Assembly (NCBI GenBank): GCA_019113295.1
Contig: DXHR01000015.1
Location: 1-35,795, forward strand
Length of the DNA stretch: 35,795 nucleotides
Source: Candidatus Salinicoccus stercoripullorum
GTDB lineage: Bacteria > Bacillota > Bacilli > Staphylococcales > Salinicoccaceae
Direction: 5' to 3'
The translations under genes were made by a program, and so were the position numbers. How positions within the stretch are numbered: position 1 is the first letter of the stretch; each line of letters begins with the position of its first letter. Positions 30,385 through 35,795 of the stretch are shown in pieces. Under the pieces are notes generated by a model. It worked only from the letters and a program-made list of their open reading frames with translations. It was not told where the DNA came from and ran no database searches.

Positions 30385-30417
30385 AAAACAGGTATCCTTT
30401 TTGGATACCTGTTTTTT
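30383..30417. terminator. Bidirectional terminator with perfect 15-bp stem
   Basis: 30383-30397 pairs perfectly with 30403-30417 around five T. It begins within the stop codon of the glycosylase and meets the end of the minus-strand FUSC gene at 30416. Confidence 0.93.
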
Positions 30418-31528
30418 ATATATCGAGCGTCTCGTCCTGGATGTTGATCTTGTTGTTGTCGGAATGGAATCTGAAGAAGCTGGATGTCAGCCTGTCGAGT
30501 CTCTCGAGTGAGCTTGAATACTCATGGATGGAAGAGATCACTTCCAGTATATTTTCATACAGGATTTTCTCCTCGTCTGTTTCTGCTTCATTATACAGCG
30601 TAACGAAGTTGTCCATCATGGAATACTCGAACTGATCATCGACATCATAAACGTCAGCCGGCACTTCGGGTTTGATCTTCTCCGTTATTTTCATGAATAT
30701 TTGTTCATGGTAGGCCATGAGCTGTTCCAGTTCATATTTGATCCTGTATCTGAAATCTTCATCAAGATGCTTATAATCGTTTTCAAACCGGTTAATTTTA
30801 CGGAGCAGCTCAAATGCCCTTCTCGTGGAGGAAATGAGCTGCTGGAATAAAATCTTGCGGCGTGCCTCTGCGAAATACCTTCTGCTGAAATAATTCTTTT
30901 CCTCCCGGTACCACAGATACATGGTCTCCAGCGTCACCACTCTCGTCCTGAGTGATTCAATATCCTTCTTCACCACCTGGTACTCACTTACGGCATTCAA
31001 TTCGAGTCTGATCCATTTGAAAATGTCACTCGTGATATTGAAGCAGTTGTGGTACATCTTCGTTTCATACTTGGGAGGGATGAAGACCAGGTTGACGACG
31101 AGTGAACAGAATACGCCGATCATCACAAGCGAAAACCTTATGACCGCGGCTTCAAGGAACTCCAATGTTGTCGTATCACCCATCAGCTGGGGAGCGTCCA
31201 TGATGGCTATCATCGTCACTACTGCAAGCGTCGAGACACTCTGCAGATTGAAGAACAGCAGGACGGCAAGCACCAATATGACGGTGAGCCCGATGATGAT
31301 GATGTTATTGCCGAATAAAAGGACCATCACAATCGCTGATATAGCGCCGAGGGTGTTTCCCTGGAATTGCTCCCACAGCCTTTTTGCTGAGCGGTGTACA
31401 TTTGGCTGAAGGGCGAAGACCGCAGCGATGGCTGCAATCAGTGTGGGTTCAAGATTCAGCAGTTTGGTGATCATGAGAGTGAATACAACGGTGATTCCGG
31501 TTTTAAAAACTCTAGCACCAAAACGCAT
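30416..31528 (-). CDS. FUSC/aromatic acid exporter-like membrane protein (second copy)
   Basis: This 370-residue protein has an N-terminal half with six helices (GARVFKTGITVVFTLMITKLLNLEP, AAIAAVFALQPNVHRSAKR) and a helical cytoplasmic second half rich in charged residues. The junction LVVNLVFIPPKYE parallels that of the copy at 15260. The HRSAKR segment is typical of ArAE_1 proteins. It follows gsaB by 11 bases on the minus strand, so both are probably on one mRNA. Export of aromatic acids is a family-level guess. Confidence 0.8.
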   Translation of the reverse strand: MRFGARVFKTGITVVFTLMITKLLNLEPTLIAAIAAVFALQPNVHRSAKRLWEQFQGNTLGAISAIVMVLLFGNNIIIIGLTVILVLAVLLFFNLQSVSTLAVVTMIAIMDAPQLMGDTTTLEFLEAAVIRFSLVMIGVFCSLVVNLVFIPPKYETKMYHNCFNITSDIFKWIRLELNAVSEYQVVKKDIESLRTRVVTLETMYLWYREEKNYFSRRYFAEARRKILFQQLISSTRRAFELLRKINRFENDYKHLDEDFRYRIKYELEQLMAYHEQIFMKITEKIKPEVPADVYDVDDQFEYSMMDNFVTLYNEAETDEEKILYENILEVISSIHEYSSSLERLDRLTSSFFRFHSDNNKINIQDETLDI

Positions 31529-31539
31529 GGCACCATCTC

Positions 31540-32832
31540 CTATAAATCATTTTTGAAAACTTCTTCGACTATGGAAAGCGTCTCTCTGATATCATCCTCA
31601 GTATGTTCTGTAGTGAGGAACCAGGCTTCATATTTGGATGGTGCAATATTGATGCCTCTCCGGATGAGACCATTGAAGAATGTGGCGAATACTTCCCCGT
31701 CACTTTCCTCGGCCATGGTGTAATCGGTAACCGTCCTGTCTGTAAAATAGATTGTGAGCGCACCGACGAGGCGGTTGATGGAAGCCTTGACTCCATATTT
31801 TTCAATCAGTTCTGTAAGTCCATCTTCAAGCATTTTCCCGAGGCGCTCAAGCTCTTCATAGACTCCCGGTTTCTCAAGCACTTCCAAACACGCGATCCCG
31901 GCTGCCATGCTCAGCGGATTGCCGGCCATCGTACCCGCCTGGTAGGCAGGGCCGAGAGGGGCTACATTTTCCATTATATCAAGCCGTCCGCCATAGGCGC
32001 CTATAGGTGTTCCGCCGCCGATGATCTTGCCCATTGCAGTCAGATCGGGTTCCACGTTGAGGAGGTTCTGTGCACCGCCGTACATAAAGCGGAATGCGGT
32101 GATCACTTCATCATAGATGACGAGTGAACCGTTGTCGTGTGCGACTTGGTTCACTTCTTCGAGGAAACCGTCAAACGGTTCGACAATGCCAAAGTTTCCA
32201 ACAATCGGTTCCACCAGCACTGCGGCGACTTCATCACCGAAATGGCTGATCGCCGTCCTGAAATCTTCTATATTATTGAACGGCACTGTAATCACATCTT
32301 CGGCAACCCCTTGCGGGACTCCTGCGGAATCCGGCGTGCCCAGCTGGGAAGGGCCGCTTCCTGCAGCAACGAGGACGAGGTCCGAGTGGCCGTGGTAACA
32401 GCCTTCGAATTTGAGGATCTTGTTGCGGCCGGTATAGGCGCGGGCCACTCTGATCGTGGTCATTACCGCCTCGGTTCCCGAGTTTACGAACCTTACACGT
32501 TCCAGAGAAGGAATTGCTCCCTGGATCTTTTTGGCGAATTCTATTTCGAGAGTCGTCGGTGTGCCGTACAGAATGCCTTTGCTGCTCTGCTCGGCAATGG
32601 CCTCGTGGATGCGGGGGTGGCCGTGGCCGGTAATGATCGGGCCGTAGGCCGCCAGATAATCTATGTACCTGTTGCCGTCCACATCATAGAAGTATGCGCC
32701 TTCCGCGCGGTCCATCACGACTGGTGCGCCGTCACCGACTGCCTTATATGATCTGGAAGGTGAGTTGACGCCGCCCAGTATGACTTCATTCGCTTCATCT
32801 TTGAGTGCTTTTGATTTTTCGTGACTGAACAT
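31540..32832 (-). CDS. gsaB: Glutamate-1-semialdehyde 2,1-aminomutase
   Basis: This 430-residue PLP enzyme converts glutamate 1-semialdehyde to 5-aminolevulinate, the first committed haem precursor. The PLP lysine is about K269 in [18 protein letters not shown], with [11 protein letters not shown] before it and [22 protein letters not shown] binding the phosphate. Staphylococci have a second copy (hemL) in the hem operon and this one, gsaB, near perR; I use that symbol by synteny. AAAAGGATG precedes ATG 32832 on the minus strand. Confidence 0.93.
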   Translation of the reverse strand: MFSHEKSKALKDEANEVILGGVNSPSRSYKAVGDGAPVVMDRAEGAYFYDVDGNRYIDYLAAYGPIITGHGHPRIHEAIAEQSSKGILYGTPTTLEIEFAKKIQGAIPSLERVRFVNSGTEAVMTTIRVARAYTGRNKILKFEGCYHGHSDLVLVAAGSGPSQLGTPDSAGVPQGVAEDVITVPFNNIEDFRTAISHFGDEVAAVLVEPIVGNFGIVEPFDGFLEEVNQVAHDNGSLVIYDEVITAFRFMYGGAQNLLNVEPDLTAMGKIIGGGTPIGAYGGRLDIMENVAPLGPAYQAGTMAGNPLSMAAGIACLEVLEKPGVYEELERLGKMLEDGLTELIEKYGVKASINRLVGALTIYFTDRTVTDYTMAEESDGEVFATFFNGLIRRGINIAPSKYEAWFLTTEHTEDDIRETLSIVEEVFKNDL

Positions 32833-32915
32833 TCGTTTTCATCCTTTTAACTGCATTTTTTTATACTAGTTATTCTATCACACATACCTTCCATTATTAA
32901 GCGAGGCTCGTTGTG

Positions 32916-32944
32916 TTGTGAGTTATGCAGAAGTCCGTTATCAT
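32916..32944 (+). promoter_or_regulatory. Probable promoter of bcp
   Basis: TTGTGA (32916-32921), 17 bases, TATCAT (32939-32944). Each hexamer matches sigma-A at four to five positions. I looked for a PerR box here and found no convincing one. Confidence 0.5.
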
Positions 32945-32977
32945 CAATATATATATAACTATCTAGGAGGATTACAG

Positions 32978-33424
32978 ATGGATAAATTTCCTGAATTTGC
33001 ACTTGAAAACCAGAATGGGGCAACAGTTTCCAATAAAGACCTGAAAGGGAAGACGGTCATCTACTTCTACCCGAAAGATAATACACCCGGGTGCACCACC
33101 CAGGCATGTGATCTCAGGGATAACATGGATTTCCTGAATGATCTTGGTGTAAAGGTCTATGGGGTGAGCGGCGATTCCAAGAAGAAACATCAGAATTTTA
33201 TTGAAAAGCAGGGTCTGAACTTCGACCTCCTTGTGGATGAAGATTTCGAGCTGGCTGAGAGCCTCGGTGTATACAGGATGAAGAAAGTGTTCGGCAAGGA
33301 ATCGAAAGGGATCGTCCGGACCACTTTTGTCGTGGATGAAGACAGCAACATCCTTAAGCGGTATGACAATGTAAAAGCGAAAGAGCATATGGACTCCCTC
33401 AAAGAATTTCTGCAAGAGGTATAG
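32978..33424 (+). CDS. bcp: Thiol peroxidase of the Bcp/PrxQ class
   Basis: This 148-residue peroxiredoxin reduces peroxides. The peroxidatic cysteine is C39 and the resolving cysteine C44 in TPGCTTQACDLRD, the pattern of atypical two-cysteine PrxQ. AGGAGG (32965-32970) defines ATG 32978; the frame opens earlier at 32918 without a ribosome site. The dehydrogenase gene starts four bases after its stop. Being near perR fits a role in peroxide defence. Confidence 0.93.
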   Translation: MDKFPEFALENQNGATVSNKDLKGKTVIYFYPKDNTPGCTTQACDLRDNMDFLNDLGVKVYGVSGDSKKKHQNFIEKQGLNFDLLVDEDFELAESLGVYRMKKVFGKESKGIVRTTFVVDEDSNILKRYDNVKAKEHMDSLKEFLQEV

Positions 33425-33428
33425 GCTG

Positions 33429-34373
33429 ATGAAGAATATACTCTCGACAACAAGACTCAGGGAAGACATGCTGGAACAGCTTGAAAATGAATTTGGAGAA
33501 TATGAATTCCGTTTTGTGAAATCACGTGAAGTAACAGACAGGGACCGGGAATGGGCGGATATATTCGTCACTTACGGCTCGGATATGAAAGCGGAAGATA
33601 TGCAAGCTTTCAAAAACCTGAAATGGGTGATGGTGATGAGTGCCGGCCTGGATGATATGCCTCTGTCAGAGATGGAGGGCATACACATTACGAATGCTAA
33701 AGGCATCCATAAGATCCAGATGACGGAATACACGATAGGGCTCCTGCTCAATTTCTACAAGGATATCCATCGGCTGAACCTTGAGCAGGATCGGTCGTAT
33801 TGGAGGAAACAGGCGGTTACCGAAGAGATATACGGTAAAACCGTCCATATTCTCGGCACCGGAAGCATCGGCTCGCATCTGGCAGGTGTGTTGAAGGCAT
33901 TCGGTACAGAAACAACCGGCTATAATACGAAGGGCAGGGAAGTTGAAAATTTCGACCGGACTCATCCTGTTGACAATCTGCATGCACGTATCGGTGAAGC
34001 GGATATAGTGATCAACATACTCCCGAGCACCGGCTCCACCCGGAGCCTGCTCAATGAAGAGACTTTCAGGAAAATGAAAGACACAGCCGTCTTCGTCAAT
34101 ATCGGGCGCGGGGATATCATGACAGATGATACTGTGAATGCCGTTCTGTCAGAAGGATATATCAGGCATATGATCCTGGATGTGTTCAATCAGGAGCCGC
34201 TGCCATCCGATCATAAGTTCTACGAGTATGATAATTTGACAATAACGCCGCACGCATCATCCAAAACACCGGAATATCTGACACGTGCGTTCGATATCTT
34301 CATATATAACCTGAGACGGGCGGATGATTTCGATTCCATGAAAAATACCATCGATAATACCCGGGGCTACTGA
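33429..34373 (+). CDS. D-2-hydroxyacid dehydrogenase
   Basis: This 314-residue NAD-linked enzyme has a Rossmann motif HILGTGSIGSHLAG. Catalytic residues are the arginine in VNIGRGD, the glutamate in FNQEPLP and the histidine in TPHASS. The region GIHKIQMTEYTIGLLL is typical of the GhrA-like branch rather than of D-lactate dehydrogenase. Substrate unknown, perhaps glyoxylate or hydroxypyruvate. It follows bcp by four bases, so expression is shared. Position before perR is the same as in S. aureus. Confidence 0.9.
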   Translation: MKNILSTTRLREDMLEQLENEFGEYEFRFVKSREVTDRDREWADIFVTYGSDMKAEDMQAFKNLKWVMVMSAGLDDMPLSEMEGIHITNAKGIHKIQMTEYTIGLLLNFYKDIHRLNLEQDRSYWRKQAVTEEIYGKTVHILGTGSIGSHLAGVLKAFGTETTGYNTKGREVENFDRTHPVDNLHARIGEADIVINILPSTGSTRSLLNEETFRKMKDTAVFVNIGRGDIMTDDTVNAVLSEGYIRHMILDVFNQEPLPSDHKFYEYDNLTITPHASSKTPEYLTRAFDIFIYNLRRADDFDSMKNTIDNTRGY

Positions 34374-34382
34374 AAATCTGAT

Positions 34383-34412
34383 TTGACAAACAATTTAATG
34401 ACGAAGTACAAT
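34383..34412 (+). promoter_or_regulatory. Promoter of perR
   Basis: TTGACA (34383-34388), 18 bases, TACAAT (34407-34412). Start codon 43 bases downstream, preceded by AAAGAAGG. Confidence 0.6.
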
Positions 34413-34420
34413 AAATGTAT
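34406..34420 (+). promoter_or_regulatory. Candidate PerR box (autoregulation)
   Basis: GTACAATAAATGTAT forms a 7-1-7 imperfect inverted repeat with five of seven pairs. It agrees with the Per box TTATAATNATTATAA at nine of 14 specified positions. It overlaps the -10 of the perR promoter, a position suited to autorepression. The match is moderate. Confidence 0.4.
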
Positions 34421-34454
34421 TACAGTAGTCTGATATAGGAAAGAAGGTATCAAT

Positions 34455-34898
34455 ATGAAGATGATGGATGCCAATGAACAGTTCACTGATTCGATTGATG
34501 CACTCAAGAAGACTGGTGTCAGAATTACACCACAAAGAAAAGCAGTGCTCAAGTACATGATAGAAACTGAAGAACATCCGACTGCTGATGATATATTCAA
34601 GGCGTTGTCCAATGAATATCCTAACATGAGTGTGGCGACAATATATAATAACCTGAAACTCTTCAAGGATACCGGACTGGTAAAAGAACTCACCTACGGG
34701 GATTCATCCAGCAGGTTCGATTTCATAACAGATACGCATTACCATATCATCTGCAGCAATTGCGGCAGGATCACAGACTTCCATTACCCGGGACTCGAAG
34801 AAGTGGAACAGCTTGCCGGTTCTGTGACGGAGTATGATGTAAGCCACCACAGACTCGAGATATACGGACTTTGTCCGGAATGCAGGGAACAGATCTAG
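34455..34898 (+). CDS. perR: Peroxide-responsive repressor, Fur family
   Basis: This 147-residue regulator represses peroxide-defence and iron genes. Its winged helix is [12 protein letters not shown]...[13 protein letters not shown]. The regulatory metal site is complete: H41, D89, H95, H97 and D108, matching B. subtilis H37, D85, H91, H93 and D104. This distinguishes PerR from Fur and Zur. The structural zinc site is C100-x2-C103 and C140-x2-C143. Length equals the S. aureus protein (148) minus one. The frame starts at ATG 34455; ATG 34464 is also possible. Confidence 0.94.
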   Translation: MKMMDANEQFTDSIDALKKTGVRITPQRKAVLKYMIETEEHPTADDIFKALSNEYPNMSVATIYNNLKLFKDTGLVKELTYGDSSSRFDFITDTHYHIICSNCGRITDFHYPGLEEVEQLAGSVTEYDVSHHRLEIYGLCPECREQI

Positions 34899-34917
34899 AA
34901 AAAAAGATTCATACAGT

Positions 34918-34955
34918 AAAATAGGAAAAGCGGCCGCACGGCCGCTTTTCCTATT
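34918..34955. terminator. Bidirectional terminator with 18-bp stem, including a stop codon
   Basis: 34918-34935 pairs perfectly with 34938-34955 with only CA between (a larger loop would form in RNA). The TAG stop of the minus-strand UPF0295 gene (34951-34953) lies within the second arm. It serves perR and that gene. Confidence 0.92.
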
Positions 34956-35361
34956 TGTCTTGTGACCGGCCATTGTGACCGGCCTCTTTGTTGATTTCAT
35001 CGATTGCCTGGTTTCTTCTGTGTTCTACATTGTAATCCAGTGAGAAGTCCTGGCCTTCCAGCGCCTTGTCGATGGTAAGCGGTTCTTTGCAATGCTGGCA
35101 GAAGTCGACATGTCCAAGTATCTTTGTGTACTTTTCGCAATTGGGACACTGCACGGTCACTGTCCGGGTGCTGATCATTCCCACCCAGAAGTATATGATG
35201 AAGCTGAGCAGTATCGGGAGCAGTCCTACTATAAGGAAGATGCTGAAAATAATCGGCGACTCCCTGAAGAATACTCCCAGATACATGATGCCCATACCTA
35301 TAAATACAAGGGCCAGAGCATAGCCGCGGATTCGTTGGATCTTATTGCCTTTCTTTTTCAT
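34951..35361 (-). CDS. UPF0295 (YgzB-like) membrane protein
   Basis: This 136-residue protein has a basic start MKKKGNKIQRIRGYAL, two membrane helices (about 12-32 and 40-62) and a cytoplasmic zinc-ribbon (CPNCEKYTKILGHVDFCQHC, two CxxC pairs). A charged tail follows. This matches UPF0295/YgzB, which sits next to perR in many Firmicutes. Function unknown. AGAGGTGAAAGT before M at 35361 selects that start over 35391. Its tail contains a short tandem repeat, TGTGACCGGCC, at 34961-34985. Confidence 0.88.
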   Translation of the reverse strand: MKKKGNKIQRIRGYALALVFIGMGIMYLGVFFRESPIIFSIFLIVGLLPILLSFIIYFWVGMISTRTVTVQCPNCEKYTKILGHVDFCQHCKEPLTIDKALEGQDFSLDYNVEHRRNQAIDEINKEAGHNGRSQDK

Positions 35362-35479
35362 ACTTTCACCTCTGAAATTCATTATATACAATTATAGGTG
35401 ATTATGATAACCTATTATTTAGCATTTGATGAACAAAGCAGCTGCTGAAAAAGAATTTAAAATTCTTGAAGTAAAGTTG

Positions 35480-35508
35480 TTGACATTAAATTGCGCACTT
35501 GTTATGAT
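35480..35508 (+). promoter_or_regulatory. Consensus promoter of an rRNA operon
   Basis: TTGACA (35480-35485), exactly 17 bases, TATGAT (35503-35508), five of six in the -10. It is the strongest sigma-A promoter in the window. The region 35362-35479 before it holds the divergent UPF0295 promoter area and nothing else I can identify. Confidence 0.8.
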
Positions 35509-35514
35509 ATATCT

Positions 35515-35795
35515 TGTCGCTGATTTGAGCGGCGTAAATTTTTCAACTCAGCAACAAGACAGTATTCCTTCAGCAAAAAGATTTCGAAAGTGTAAAAATT
35601 ACGCTTGAATAAAACTTGCAGCTGATGTAACATACTAAGAGTGAGAAAAACGAGCAACATAAAAAGAACATTGAAAACTGAATGACAATATGTCAACGTT
35701 AATTCCGAGAAAGTGACACACGATGTGTGTTGCAGATTGAGGCGGACAATATAAACGCAACTGATACTGGAACAGTATCATACGAGCTCAAGATG
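35515..35795 (+). other. Leader of an rRNA operon (16S gene begins after the window)
   Basis: No protein gene is credible here. GAACATTGAAAACTGAAT (35667-35684) is the boxA-like antitermination motif seen before 16S and 23S genes of Staphylococcaceae. Small perfect hairpins follow: TGACA/TGTCA (35683-35695), ACACAC/GTGTGT (35716-35730) and TGATACTG/CAGTATCA (35762-35780), fitting a processed structured leader. The conserved 16S start is not reached by 35795. Location after perR and UPF0295 agrees with S. aureus. Confidence 0.7.

Noticed and set aside
32860-32880. Possible PerR box between gsaB and bcp
   Set aside because: The best stretch (TTATACTAGTTATTC) fails at four or more key positions of the Per box.
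35426-35696. Short open frames of 60-64 codons at the right end
   Set aside because: They overlap a consensus promoter and structured rRNA leader, lack ribosome sites and give no plausible protein.

Overview
The window is a chromosomal stretch from a Gram-positive coccus of the family Staphylococcaceae. Gene order from 16 kb onward (FUSC-type membrane protein, map, UPF0435, ampS, recX, DUF1811, yfhP-like, mutY, ntdP, a Sav1866-type ABC exporter, gsaB, bcp, D-2-hydroxyacid dehydrogenase, perR, UPF0295, rRNA leader) matches what I recall of the Staphylococcus aureus chromosome. Base composition looks clearly richer in G+C than S. aureus, so a relative such as Salinicoccus, Jeotgalicoccus or Nosocomiicoccus is more likely. 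The genus call is an inference from memory, not a search. I see no insertion sequence, prophage, tRNA or CRISPR array.

Layout. (1) 1-6.5 kb: a beta-glucoside utilisation operon. It holds the end of a LicT/BglG antiterminator, a leader with a cre site, a sigma-A promoter and two tandem RAT/terminator pairs, a PTS EIIBCA transporter, two different 6-phospho-beta-glucosidases and a HAD phosphatase between them, closed by a strong terminator. (2) 6.5-10.7 kb: small membrane proteins, a large polytopic transporter-like protein, two tiny genes behind a candidate sigma-B promoter, and a DadA/ThiO-type FAD oxidase. (3) 10.8-14.1 kb: a same-strand block with a four-helix membrane protein, a histidine kinase with a very short extracellular loop, an OmpR-type regulator, a DinB-fold protein and a DUF3267 membrane protein that lacks a normal start codon. 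(4) 14.1-19.5 kb: DNA polymerase IV behind a LexA box, a FUSC-type protein, methionine aminopeptidase, then a minus-strand group (YtxH-like, YihY/BrkB, beta-carbonic anhydrase, small hydrophilic protein). (5) 19.6-25.3 kb: UPF0435, AmpS, a 51-residue membrane protein, thioesterase, RecX, DUF1811, and a TagGH-like ABC pair whose 'ATPase' has lost all its catalytic motifs. (6) 25.3-35.4 kb: housekeeping genes for repair (mutY, 3-methyladenine glycosylase), nucleotide hydrolysis, drug/lipid export, haem precursor synthesis and peroxide defence. (7) 35.4-35.8 kb: a consensus promoter and leader of an rRNA operon whose 16S gene begins just beyond the window.

How parts work together. Beta-glucosides are phosphorylated on import by BglP and split by the two GH1 enzymes. 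Expression needs both LicT antitermination and relief from CcpA repression. Most gene groups are separated by near-perfect bidirectional hairpins, several of which include stop codons. The observation most worth following is the degenerate TagH-like protein with its permease partner (23.0-25.3 kb): intact reading frames, a conserved overall fold signature, but no Walker A, signature, Walker B or switch histidine.
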